Made by a program: the position numbers and the translations under genes
NCBI GenBank assembly: GCA_964650845.1
Contig: CAZYXR010000009.1
Location: 1 to 58,738, forward strand
DNA from: UBA7692 sp964650845
GTDB taxonomy: Bacteria; Bacteroidota; Bacteroidia; Chitinophagales; LD1
Direction: 5' to 3'
Length of the DNA stretch: 58,738 nt
Shown: positions 44,723-54,108 of the stretch, in pieces
Position numbering within the stretch: position 1 is the first letter of the stretch
Layout of the letters: each line of letters starts with the position of its first letter
The notes under the pieces: model-generated
The model's database searches: none
What the model was told of the DNA's origin: nothing
Seen by the model: only the letters and a program-made list of their open reading frames with translations

Positions 44723-45646
44723 TTAATTAGCAAACATCATTTCGCTCCAACTTAAAATTGTGTTTAAGCCCTTGGGCTCAAGCAATTTTGCAAGTTCTGG
44801 TTTTGTGCCATCAAAAGCAATCATAACAAAGTCGCCACCCCAAGCGCCAAGGCTTTTTGCAGCTACATCAACATCATCAAACAATGTTTTTTTTATGGGT
44901 TCAATTTCTAATGCTTCTGCAATACAGTTTTCATGTTCACTCATAAGTTCTTTGCACTTTTCAAGCGAGTTACACAACAACAATTTATCTGTTAGCGCAT
45001 TCAAGTGATTTATGTATAGCTGCTTATCAATTTCGCGCGAGCGATAGTGAGCAATGCCCGATGAGCTTAACTGCTTTTTCCCTAAATGCACAAAAAACAG
45101 ATTTTCTGAAAATGCAGGTTGAAAATGAACTTGCTCGAACTGAGGCTTAGCACTTTCTAAACGATACAACAAAGGCAAATCGCTACCTGCACATGCTACA
45201 TCATAACCCGAGCCACCGATGGTTGCTTGAAGTAAATCGAAGGGATTTACTTGCGCAAACTGCGCTAAACAATACACCAAAGTAGAGCTGCTGCCTAACC
45301 CCCAATTATTAGGAAACTCCAACAAGGTTTGAACAGCAAAATCAGCATCGGAAATCAAAAAATCCTCATTCAACTTTCTACATATTTGCAGCAATTTTGT
45401 AAGCGTAGCTGCGTGCTCGCTATCAACATTGGGTTCAAAATGTTTAGTATCAAACGAAAGCTGAATCCAAGGTTCATTCTTGCTATTCAATGCCACCCAA
45501 AACAATGTGCTATTGTTTCCATTTAACTTTCGCACTGTCATTCGCTGCCCAAATTTTGTAGGCACAGCCAATGTTTTTGCACCATCCAAAACAAAGTACT
45601 CGCCTGTAAGCATCAGCTTTCCGTGAGCGTAAAATTCTTGCTGCAT
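44723..45646 (-). CDS. GHMP kinase of the GYDIA type
   Basis: A 307-aa small-molecule kinase. The GHMP fold is shown by FYAHGKLMLTGEYFVLDGAK at the start and the ATP loop NNWGLGSSSTLVYCLAQF. IGGSGYDVACAGS carries the GYDIA-like motif that names a Bacteroidota subfamily related to mevalonate/phosphomevalonate kinases. AWGGDFVMIAF is the third GHMP motif. A role in isoprenoid synthesis is possible, but no other pathway gene is nearby. Convergent with the PKD gene and divergent from the hydroxyacyl-CoA dehydrogenase gene. Confidence 0.75.
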   Translation of the reverse strand: MQQEFYAHGKLMLTGEYFVLDGAKTLAVPTKFGQRMTVRKLNGNNSTLFWVALNSKNEPWIQLSFDTKHFEPNVDSEHAATLTKLLQICRKLNEDFLISDADFAVQTLLEFPNNWGLGSSSTLVYCLAQFAQVNPFDLLQATIGGSGYDVACAGSDLPLLYRLESAKPQFEQVHFQPAFSENLFFVHLGKKQLSSSGIAHYRSREIDKQLYINHLNALTDKLLLCNSLEKCKELMSEHENCIAEALEIEPIKKTLFDDVDVAAKSLGAWGGDFVMIAFDGTKPELAKLLEPKGLNTILSWSEMMFAN

Positions 45647-45738
45647 AACCCTGCGAAGATGAAAAAATCTTCATGTCTTTATTCATAGCAATGGACTAAT
45701 TCAAATTTCTTTCTTTGCGCAGAAATCAAAAAATAATC

Positions 45739-46626
45739 ATGAAACAGATAAGCGTTATTGGAGCCGGCACCATGGGCAATGGCATTGCACATGTTTTTGC
45801 GATGAATGGATTTGCAACAAATATTGTGGATGTTTCTCAACCGGCATTGGAAAAAGCATTAAGTACAATTGAAAAGAACGTAGAAAGAATGGTGGCAAAA
45901 GGTACGCTTACCGATGAAGCCAAAACCAAAACACTCAATAATCTTTCAATATTTACCAACCTCGAAGCGGGCTGTAAACAAGCCGACTTGGTAGTAGAGG
46001 CAGCTACCGAAAATGTAGAACTAAAACTAAATATCTTCAAGCAATTAGATGCAGTTTGCAAACCTGAAACAATTTTGGCTTCAAATACATCTTCTATCTC
46101 CATCACAAAAATTGCAGCAGCCACCAAACGCCCCGAAAAAGTTATAGGTATGCACTTTATGAACCCCGTGCCCGTAATGAAATTAGTAGAAGTTATTTGT
46201 GGCTATGCAACCGATGCCGCTACTACAAAAATTGTAATGGATCTATCAAAACAACTGCAAAAAGTTCCGGTAGAAGTGAATGATTATTCAGGCTTTGTTG
46301 CAAATAGAATTTTGATGCCAATGATAAACGAAGCCATATACTCGTTGTATGAAGGAGTGGCAGGTGTATATGAAATTGACACTGTAATGAAGTTAGGCAT
46401 GGCACACCCGATGGGACCACTACAACTTGCCGACTTTATTGGGTTGGACGTGTGCCTTGCAATTTTGCGTGTGTTGCACGAAGGGTTAGGCAATCAAAAG
46501 TATGCACCTTGCCCATTATTGGTAAACATGGTTACCGCTGGTTACTTAGGAGTAAAATCGGGCGAAGGATTTTATCGCCATACAACTGGTAGCAAAGAAC
46601 TTGTTGTAAGTAATAGATTTGCATAA
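45739..46626 (+). CDS. hbd: 3-hydroxybutyryl-CoA dehydrogenase
   Basis: 295 aa from ATG 45739; an earlier in-frame TTG (45715) would add eight basic residues before the fold begins. The NAD site GAGTMGNGIAHVFAMNGF opens the protein, the catalytic His is in GMHFMNPVPVMKLVEVICG, and the C-terminal helical domain has DYSGFVANRILMPMINEAIY. It oxidises (S)-3-hydroxybutyryl-CoA to acetoacetyl-CoA with NAD(P). Together with the glutaryl-CoA dehydrogenase at 7944 it could carry crotonyl-CoA metabolism, but the link is indirect. Confidence 0.9.
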   Translation: MKQISVIGAGTMGNGIAHVFAMNGFATNIVDVSQPALEKALSTIEKNVERMVAKGTLTDEAKTKTLNNLSIFTNLEAGCKQADLVVEAATENVELKLNIFKQLDAVCKPETILASNTSSISITKIAAATKRPEKVIGMHFMNPVPVMKLVEVICGYATDAATTKIVMDLSKQLQKVPVEVNDYSGFVANRILMPMINEAIYSLYEGVAGVYEIDTVMKLGMAHPMGPLQLADFIGLDVCLAILRVLHEGLGNQKYAPCPLLVNMVTAGYLGVKSGEGFYRHTTGSKELVVSNRFA

Positions 46627-46637
46627 ATTGAGTACAG

Positions 46638-47696
46638 TTAGCTTAGTTTCTTTTCATACACCATTTGTGTAGGATAAGCAAAAGCTAAACCCGCATCTGC
46701 AAAACGCTTCAAAATTTGGAAGTTAATATCCGAACGCACTTGTGCATTTTCAACGCCCGGTCTTATGGAAAAAGTACATTTAATATCCATTGAGTACGCA
46801 CTGAAGTTTTCAAAGAAGATTACATTATCATCTAGTAGGTGAGGATTTTTGTTTGCAATATCCTTTAGTATTTCTATTGCTTCTGTCATTTTTTCAAAAG
46901 AAGTATCATACACCAAACCGAGTGTGATATGAATTTTTAAGAACGGACCTTTCGTAACATTTTGTATTGGCTTTTCTGAAAAATAGGCATTAGGAATAGT
47001 AACCAATCTACCATCTAAAGTTCTGATACGCGTACTTCTGATGCCAATATCCATCACCAAACCATCCATACTGTCAATTACAACCCTATCGCCAATATGA
47101 AATGGCTTATCTAAAAACAAGATTACTCCACCAAACATATTCTTCACTGTATCTTGCGATGCCAAAGCAATTGCCAAGCCCCCAATACCAAGCCCGGCAA
47201 TAAGTGCAGCCACATCAAACCCGGCATTGTTAAGCCCAACAACCAAGCCCAGCGACCATAAAACTACTTTTACCGCTTGCTGCAACAATCGAATCAATTG
47301 TTCATCTAAATTATTATCGTTTCGTTGCGAGTAAGGCAACAAAAATTCCTTAATAAGCGCAGTAACAATTCTTACAAGAAGCCAAGTAATGTTTATAGAA
47401 ATCAACAAGGTAAATGCCTTATCAATATTGGCAGTTGCTTTATTGGTGAAATGTAATCTATCGAGCGCAAACCAAAGCCCGGCAAGCATTATAGCAAACA
47501 ATGCAGGACTCTTCAATTGCTCCAAAATCACATCATCGAACTGCGACCTTGTGCGCAAAGCAAATTGACGCAAAAAGAAATTTACAAACCAGTAAATAAA
47601 ACGAGCAAACAATATTGTACTAACCACTATGGCTAATGAAATCAACCAATGTTCGAGTGTATTGTGATAAAATTTTTGTTGGAAAACTGAAAGCAT
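46638..47696 (-). CDS. MscS-family mechanosensitive channel
   Basis: A 352-aa membrane protein. Four or five N-terminal helices lead to the pore helix AALIAGLGIGGLAIALASQD, then TVKNMFGGVILFLDKPFHIG and DRVVIDSMDGLVMDIGIRST, the MscS beta-domain signature. The soluble vestibule follows (DGRLVTIPNAYFSEKPIQN). It releases solutes on hypo-osmotic shock. Somewhat longer than E. coli MscS (286 aa) because of extra N-terminal helices. Convergent with hbd, 11 bp apart. Confidence 0.9.
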   Translation of the reverse strand: MLSVFQQKFYHNTLEHWLISLAIVVSTILFARFIYWFVNFFLRQFALRTRSQFDDVILEQLKSPALFAIMLAGLWFALDRLHFTNKATANIDKAFTLLISINITWLLVRIVTALIKEFLLPYSQRNDNNLDEQLIRLLQQAVKVVLWSLGLVVGLNNAGFDVAALIAGLGIGGLAIALASQDTVKNMFGGVILFLDKPFHIGDRVVIDSMDGLVMDIGIRSTRIRTLDGRLVTIPNAYFSEKPIQNVTKGPFLKIHITLGLVYDTSFEKMTEAIEILKDIANKNPHLLDDNVIFFENFSAYSMDIKCTFSIRPGVENAQVRSDINFQILKRFADAGLAFAYPTQMVYEKKLS

Positions 47697-47780
47697 TACG
47701 ATTTTACTTGAGGCAAAAATAACTTCTTAGAATAACTTTCTTTGTATGCATTTGAACAATAACAATGTTTTAGAATCACC

Positions 47781-48602
47781 ATGAAAAACATTCTGCTTAC
47801 AGCCACCGATGGAAAAAAATTTTTAGCCGATGTTTTTGGCGAAGAACAAAACATTAAACATGGCATTATCGTTTTTGCGCATGGGTTTAAAGGATTTAAA
47901 GATTGGGGTACATTTCCGCTGATTGCACAAACATTTGCTGACAATGGATTTGTGTTTGTATCCTTCAATTTTTCGCACAACGGCACTACAATTAGTAACC
48001 CAAGCACTTTTGATGATTTAGACGCTTTCGGCAATAACAATTTCACGAAAGAACTAAATGATTTAGGCGTGGTGATAGACTATGTTTTTGATAAGATTGT
48101 AAGCAAAGTAAACCTTCCAGTTTTTTTACTTGGTCATAGCCGTGGCGGTGGCATTGCAATTCTTAGGGCTAATGAAGATCAGCGCATAAGCAAGGTAGCT
48201 GTTTGGGGTAGCGTAAATCAATTTGGTAAATTTTGGAAACGCGATGAAATGGAACGAATGAAACGCGATGGAGTTATTTATATTTCCAATGCACGCACCA
48301 ATCAACAAATGCCTATCTACAAACAATTGTATGAAGATTACGAAAACAACATAACTCGATTACACATACCAAATGCGGTAAAAAATATGAAACAACCGCT
48401 GCTAATCGTTCATGGCACTGCAGATGAAACTGTACCTTATTCAGCAGCAACAGAAATGCACGACTGGAATGCAAACACAATGTTAATGAGGATAGAAAAT
48501 GGCAATCACACATTTGGGGGCAAACATCCCTGGCTCGAAAAAACATTACCTCGCGATACGCTTTCTGCTATTCACGGCTCAACAAAATTTTTTAGAGAAT
48601 AG
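47781..48602 (+). CDS. Alpha/beta hydrolase
   Basis: 273 aa. The nucleophile elbow is GHSRGG (VFLLGHSRGGGIAI), the acid is in VHGTADETVPYS and the His in ENGNHTFGGKHPW, a full Ser-Asp-His triad. HGFKGFKDWGTFPLIAQTFA supplies the oxyanion region. This resembles the family of cytosolic dienelactone-hydrolase-like esterases. Substrate unknown. Stand-alone gene divergent from mscS. Confidence 0.85.
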   Translation: MKNILLTATDGKKFLADVFGEEQNIKHGIIVFAHGFKGFKDWGTFPLIAQTFADNGFVFVSFNFSHNGTTISNPSTFDDLDAFGNNNFTKELNDLGVVIDYVFDKIVSKVNLPVFLLGHSRGGGIAILRANEDQRISKVAVWGSVNQFGKFWKRDEMERMKRDGVIYISNARTNQQMPIYKQLYEDYENNITRLHIPNAVKNMKQPLLIVHGTADETVPYSAATEMHDWNANTMLMRIENGNHTFGGKHPWLEKTLPRDTLSAIHGSTKFFRE

Positions 48603-48940
48603 CTATGGACAAAAAAATGGCTGACACTTTCGTATCAACCATCACTATTAAAACCCACTCTCAAACCCCTCCATGAAGTTCCTGCGACTCTTCCACCCCT
48701 AGATAATCACAGAAATTATCCATGAAGGAGTTTGAAATCTGGATTCTAACTATCTAAACCATATCCTAAAATGTTACTTCGTTTAATTGTAATTTTCTAA
48801 AAAAGAGGCATCAAGCTAACAGGACTAAAAATTTAAAATCAACACCTTCATTCTCACAATTCACACCGTTCAATCCTTTGTTGCAGCTCGACACCTTCAC
48901 TAACTTATGCAACATTCTCTATCAATTCTCACCTGCAAAA
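48603..48940. other. Non-coding region with nested inverted repeats
   Basis: 338 bp. An imperfect inverted repeat (TCAAACCCCTCCATGA at 48661-48676 and its partner CCATGAAGGAGTTTGA at 48720-48735) encloses a second, perfect one (GATAAT...ATTATC). Base composition is richer in C than the surroundings. No promoter, tRNA or open frame of note. It could be a decayed mobile-element end or a structured RNA; neither can be shown. Confidence 0.4.
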
Positions 48941-49360
48941 TCAGCAAGAAGCCCTCAACACATTTACCGATCTTATTGCTTCCAATACTTTTTCAAAATC
49001 ATCCGACTTATCAATAAAATAACTCGCACCTAAGCCCATACACTTCTCTTTATAAACTTCCTCTACCATGTTCGTAAGCATAATCTTTCTCAAAGCGGGA
49101 TGCTGTTTTTGCAAATTTGCCAATAGGGTAATGCCATTTGCATCTGGAGCATCAGCTTCTAAATGAATATCTATCATCACCGCATCTGGTTTCTGAAGCG
49201 CAATCATTTGCGTAGCAAACGAAATATTATGCGCCACTCCCACCACATCAATATCATTATGAACACTCAATAGCTGCAAAAACTTATCTGCCACAATGGT
49301 AGAATCTTCAACAATTAACACTCTGATTTTTCTCTGCGGAAAGGGTGATACCATACTCAT
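48941..49360 (-). CDS. Stand-alone response regulator receiver
   Basis: A 139-aa CheY-like domain only. The acidic pair is in LIVEDSTIVADKF, the phosphoacceptor Asp in AVMIDIHLEADAP (about residue 68), the Thr in IMLTNMVEEVYK and the Lys in YFIDKSDDF. No DNA-binding or output domain, so it acts by protein contact or as a phosphorelay intermediate. No histidine kinase is nearby. An orphan gene. Confidence 0.85.
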   Translation of the reverse strand: MSMVSPFPQRKIRVLIVEDSTIVADKFLQLLSVHNDIDVVGVAHNISFATQMIALQKPDAVMIDIHLEADAPDANGITLLANLQKQHPALRKIMLTNMVEEVYKEKCMGLGASYFIDKSDDFEKVLEAIRSVNVLRASC

Positions 49361-49486
49361 CTACTTTTGATGATGCAAAGGTGCATTACCTATCAACCCA
49401 AGTAAATAGTGGAAACAATGAATTTTTAGTAGCTGTTGCAACTACAATTACTAAAAAATGTGCGGCAAAAGTAAATGCTGCGTTGT

Positions 49487-51286
49487 TTAGTCGTTCAACT
49501 TCAATACTGCAATAAATGCTTCTTGCGGCACTTCAACTTTACCAAACTGACGCATTTTCTTTTTCCCCTTTTTCTGTTTTTCCAATAGTTTGCGCTTACG
49601 CGAAATATCACCTCCATAACATTTGGCAGTAACGTCTTTACGCAAAGCAGAAATGGTTTCGCGAGCAATAATTTTAGAGCCTATTGCCGCTTGAATAGGA
49701 ATAGAAAATTGTTGTTTTGGTATAATATCTTTCAACTTTTCGCACATTCTTCTGCCAAAGTCTTCTGCTTTGCTACGGTGAATCATTGCACTGAACGCAT
49801 CCACTTGTTCGCTGTTTAAAAGAATATCCAACTTCACCAAATCGCCTTCGCGATAACCAATAGGATGATAATCAAACGAAGCATATCCACGCGAAATAGA
49901 TTTTAATCGATCGTAAAAATCGAATACAATTTCCGCAAGTGGCATTTCAAAAGTAAGCTCTACACGTTCCNNNNNNNNNNTGATTGATAAGAATACCGCG
50001 CTTGTCCATACATAAATTCATAATAGAACCTATGTACTCGGGCTTGGTAATTACTTGTGCTCTGATGTATGGTTCTTCTATTCTTTCTAACCGCGAAACA
50101 TCCGGCATATCGGCAGGATTATTAATCAACACTTCTTCGCCATTTGTGAGATACGCAAAGTTACTTACCTGCGGCACGGTAGTAATAATGGTCATATCAA
50201 ACTCGCGCTCCAAACGTTCTTGCACAATTTCTAAATGCAACAAACCCAAGAAACCACACCTAAAACCAAAACCTAATGCAATAGATGTTTCGGGTTCAAA
50301 CACTAACGATGCATCGTTTAACTGCAACTTCTCTAACGAGTCGCGCAAATCTTCATAATCATCGTTATCCATAGGGTAAATACCCGCAAACACCATAGGC
50401 TTAACATCTTCAAAACCAACAATTGGTTCGGTGGTTGGATGCGCAGCAAGTGTAAGCGTATCGCCCACTTTAATCTCTTTAGCATTCTTAATTCCGGTAA
50501 TCACATAGCCTACATCTCCTGTTCTTACCTCGGGGCGAGCTTCCAAATCGAAACGCAAAATACCTACTTCATCGGCATTGTAAACCGCACCGGTATTGGC
50601 AAACTTAATTTTGTCGCCCTTTTTCACCAAGCCATCTACCACGCGGAAATAAGCAATAACACCTCTAAAACTATTGAACACGCTATCGAACACTAAGGCA
50701 CGCAAAGGGCTGTCTTCCTTACCACTTGGCGCAGGAATTCTATCTAAAACGGCATCAAATATTTTATCAACCCCCTCTCCTGTTCTGCCGCTGGCTCTAA
50801 TAATTTCTTCGCGTTTGCAGCCTATCAAATCCATCACCTGATCTTCNNNNNNNNNNCTTCCATTTCTTCGGGCATAGCACCGGGCATATCAATTTTGTTG
50901 ATTACCGGAATGATTGTTAAACCTTGTTCAACAGCTAAATACAAATTGGAGATTGTTTGCGCCTGAATACCCTGCGATGCATCTACCAACAACAACGCAC
51001 CTTCGCAGGCAGCAAGCGAGCGCGAAACTTCGTAACTAAAATCTACGTGACCCGGAGTGTCAATCAGGTTCAATACAAACCGTTCGCCATTGCGCACAAA
51101 ATCCATTTGTATGGCATGACTTTTTATGGTTATACCGCGTTCGCGCTCCAAATCCATATTATCAAGCACGGTATCCATCATTTCGCGCTCACTAATGGTT
51201 TTGGTGGTTTCTATCAACCTATCGGCAAGCGTGCTTTTGCCGTGGTCAATGTGCGCAATAATGCAGAAGTTGCGAATATTTTTCAT
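49487..51286 (-). CDS. lepA: Translation elongation factor 4 (two gaps inside)
   Basis: A LepA GTPase interrupted by two 10-N gaps (49971-49980, 50847-50856). The G domain is intact: AHIDHGKSTLADRLIETT, DTPGHVDF and NKID, followed by the EF-Tu-like domain 2 and the LepA-specific C-terminal domain (FDYHPIGYREGDLVKLDILL, AKCYGGDISRKRKLLEKQKK, PQEAFIAVLKLND). With one overlap collapsed and about 15 missing bases restored the length is about 596 aa, matching E. coli LepA (599). It back-translocates or rescues stalled ribosomes under ionic stress. Confidence 0.93.
49971..49980. other. Assembly gap in lepA (10 N)
   Basis: It interrupts the protein between DKRGILIN and RVELTFEMPLAEIV. About five residues are missing by comparison with relatives (about 15 bp), and the frame requires a gap length divisible by three. 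Estimated by alignment from memory. Confidence 0.8.
50843..50860. other. Second lepA gap with a 4-bp overlap
   Basis: CTTC precedes and follows the Ns (50843-50846, 50857-50860). Merging the copies gives MPEEMEDQVMDLIGCKREEI with no interruption, the sequence expected for LepA. The gap is therefore very probably zero missing bases. Confidence 0.65.
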
Positions 51287-51570
51287 TTGTAAATTACCTT
51301 ATTTAGGTTTGTTAAGCCGCGCGAAAGTAAGTTTCTAAACGGACAATGATGAATGAAAAGTGTAATTTATAAATCGGCAGCAATCGTACCGATATTTTAA
51401 CCCAAATTGGCTCGAAGTCCATTTCACAACAAAATCAAAAACAGGCAATACTGTTCGATTAGCACAGATTCTTTTCAGGCATTTGCTCCTCAACATTACA
51501 TTGAACAACTTTTTGGCACGGCAATTGACAATACGATATATCTATTCAAATAAAAGTGTAAACTGACAAG

Positions 51571-54039
51571 ATGGCTTTTGAACAATTATCCTCTGTGGGA
51601 GACGAAGAAGGTGACTTTTTACCTATCATACCGGAAGATGACGACAACAACAAACCCGTTGATATTCCTTTGGAACTGCCAATATTACCATTGCGCAACA
51701 CAGTGCTTTTTCCAGGAGTAGCTATTCCAATTACCGTGGGTAGAGACAAAAGTATTTTGGCTGTCAAAGAGGCATACAAAACCAAAAAACTTATTGGTGT
51801 TGTAGGACAACTTGACCCAACCATAGAAGAACCCGAATACAAAGATTTATTTAAAATTGGAACGGTAGCGCAAATCCTGCGCATGATAAAAATGCCCGAT
51901 GGTTCTACCACTGCAATCATTCAAGGGCGCAACCGCTTTATAGTAGCCGACTTATTAAGCAGCGAACCATTCATCAAAGCTAAAATTGAACTGCTACACG
52001 ATATTATTCCTATAAACGACAAGGAATTTAACGTGGTAGTAGAATCCATCAAAGATCTTGCAAACAGCATCATCAAGCAAAACCCTCAAATACCAAGCGA
52101 TGCTTCTATTTTACTAAAAAACATCTCTAATCCTGTAACACTGGTACATTTTATTTCTTCGAACCTAAACATTGAAATAGGCAAGAAACAAAAGCTACTG
52201 GAAATTGCCGACATGCGCGAGCGCGTGCAACTGGTTCTAAAGTATTTGCAAGAAGAACTGCAAATGCTGGAAATGAAAAACGAGATTCAAAATAAAGTAA
52301 AAGGCGAGTTCGATAAACAACAACGCGACTACTTTCTGAACCAACAGCTAAAGACAATACAAGACGAACTTGGAGTAAACAACACCGAAAAAGATATTCT
52401 GCGGCTGCGCGAAAAAATGGCAAAACTGCAACTAACGGAAGCTGTAAAAGAAGCCATGGAAAAAGAGTTGGATAAACTTCAACGAATGAATCCTGCCGCA
52501 GCCGAGTTTAGTGTAGTGATGAACTATGTAGATTTGGTATTGGATTTGCCGTGGGGAGTTTACACCACCGACCACTTCAATATAAAAAAATCGAAAACCG
52601 TGTTGGATAAAGACCACCACGGTATTGACAAAGTAAAAGAGCGCATACTTGAATACCTCGCAGTGCTAAAATTAAAAGGCGATATGAAAAGCCCGATACT
52701 GTGTTTGGTTGGCCCTCCGGGGGTGGGCAAAACCTCGCTGGGGCAAAGCATTGCCCGAGCATTGGGTAGAAATTATGTAAGGCTTGCATTAGGCGGCTTG
52801 CACGATGAAGCCGAAATTCGCGGACACCGCAAAACCTACATTGGCGCTATGCCCGGGCGCGTAGTGCAATCCATCAAAAAAGCAAAAAGCAGTAATCCGG
52901 TGATGATACTGGATGAAATAGATAAGATAGGAAACGACTTTCGTGGCGACCCATCAAGTGCATTGCTCGAAGTGCTTGACCCCGAGCAAAACAAAGCGTT
53001 TTACGACAACTATCTGGAACTGGAATACGACTTAAGCAAAGTACTCTTTATTGCCACCGCAAACTCGCTCAACACTATTCAACCAGCCTTGCGCGATAGA
53101 ATGGAAATTATTCCTATTGAAGGCTATTTGATAGAAGAAAAAATTCAAATTGCCAAGAAGCATCTGCTACCAAAACAATTAGAAAATCATGGCTTAAAAG
53201 CTAAGCAGGCGGTATTTTCCGACAAAATTCTTGAAGCACTTATTGAACAGTACACCAAAGAAAGTGGTGTGCGCGAATTAGACAGAGTGTTAGCCGCAGT
53301 AATGCGCAACATTGCAAAAAAAGTGGCCGAAAACAGCAAGTATAATCCGGTGTTAAAAGAAGAAGATTTACACAAAATACTTGGCCCCGAAAAGTTTGAC
53401 AAAAGCATTTATGCCGAAGAGCAATTGCCGGGCGTGGCAGTTGGCTTGGCATACACTTCGGTAGGTGGCGACATTCTATTTATTGAAACCACTCTAAGCA
53501 AAGGCAGCGGCACACTCACCATTACCGGAAACCTTGGCGAGGTAATGAAAGAAAGTGCCACCCTGGCCGTTACCTACTTAAAAGCACATGCACTTGAAAT
53601 TGGCATCAATCCAGATGTGTTCAAAAACGTAAATATTCACATTCACGTACCCGAAGGTGCAGTACCCAAAGATGGCCCAAGCGCAGGAATAACACTACTT
53701 ACAGCCTTAGCTTCACTATTTACACAGCGCAGGGTAAAGCCATTTATGGCAATGACAGGTGAAATAACTTTGCGCGGCAAGGTGATGCCTGTGGGCGGCA
53801 TTAAAGAAAAAATTCTTGCGGCAAAACGTGCGGGCATCAAGGACATTATAATTGGCGAAAAAAATCGTAGAAATGTGGAAGAAATCAGTGCCGACTTTGT
53901 AAAAGGTTTACGCTTCACTTATGTAAACACTATGGAAGAAGTGCTAAACGCGGCATTGCTAAAAACAAAAGTGAAAAACAGCATTGACTTTAAAGTGTAT
54001 TTAAAAAAGGAAGACTCAGGTAAAGTTTTGGCAAATTAA
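51571..54039 (+). CDS. lon: ATP-dependent protease Lon
   Basis: 822 aa. The N-terminal LON substrate-binding domain (LPILPLRNTVLFPGVAIPIT) is followed by the AAA+ module with Walker A VGPPGVGKTSLGQ and Walker B NPVMILDEIDKIG, then the S16 protease domain with catalytic Ser in VPKDGPSAGITLL and Lys in GGIKEKILAAKRAG. Normal LonA length, with a short acidic N-terminal extension (VGDEEGDFLPIIPEDDDNNK). It degrades damaged and regulatory proteins in the cytosol. Upstream 280 bp hold no gene. Confidence 0.95.
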   Translation: MAFEQLSSVGDEEGDFLPIIPEDDDNNKPVDIPLELPILPLRNTVLFPGVAIPITVGRDKSILAVKEAYKTKKLIGVVGQLDPTIEEPEYKDLFKIGTVAQILRMIKMPDGSTTAIIQGRNRFIVADLLSSEPFIKAKIELLHDIIPINDKEFNVVVESIKDLANSIIKQNPQIPSDASILLKNISNPVTLVHFISSNLNIEIGKKQKLLEIADMRERVQLVLKYLQEELQMLEMKNEIQNKVKGEFDKQQRDYFLNQQLKTIQDELGVNNTEKDILRLREKMAKLQLTEAVKEAMEKELDKLQRMNPAAAEFSVVMNYVDLVLDLPWGVYTTDHFNIKKSKTVLDKDHHGIDKVKERILEYLAVLKLKGDMKSPILCLVGPPGVGKTSLGQSIARALGRNYVRLALGGLHDEAEIRGHRKTYIGAMPGRVVQSIKKAKSSNPVMILDEIDKIGNDFRGDPSSALLEVLDPEQNKAFYDNYLELEYDLSKVLFIATANSLNTIQPALRDRMEIIPIEGYLIEEKIQIAKKHLLPKQLENHGLKAKQAVFSDKILEALIEQYTKESGVRELDRVLAAVMRNIAKKVAENSKYNPVLKEEDLHKILGPEKFDKSIYAEEQLPGVAVGLAYTSVGGDILFIETTLSKGSGTLTITGNLGEVMKESATLAVTYLKAHALEIGINPDVFKNVNIHIHVPEGAVPKDGPSAGITLLTALASLFTQRRVKPFMAMTGEITLRGKVMPVGGIKEKILAAKRAGIKDIIIGEKNRRNVEEISADFVKGLRFTYVNTMEEVLNAALLKTKVKNSIDFKVYLKKEDSGKVLAN

Positions 54040-54108
54040 CCACAGCTTACTTTTTCAACCATAATTTGCCATTCATAAAATCCGTAAATATCCTTCTATC
54101 ATTGCATC

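Noticed and set aside
49487..51286. lepA as two broken pseudogenes
   Set aside because: The breaks coincide exactly with N placeholders and the protein is complete on both sides.
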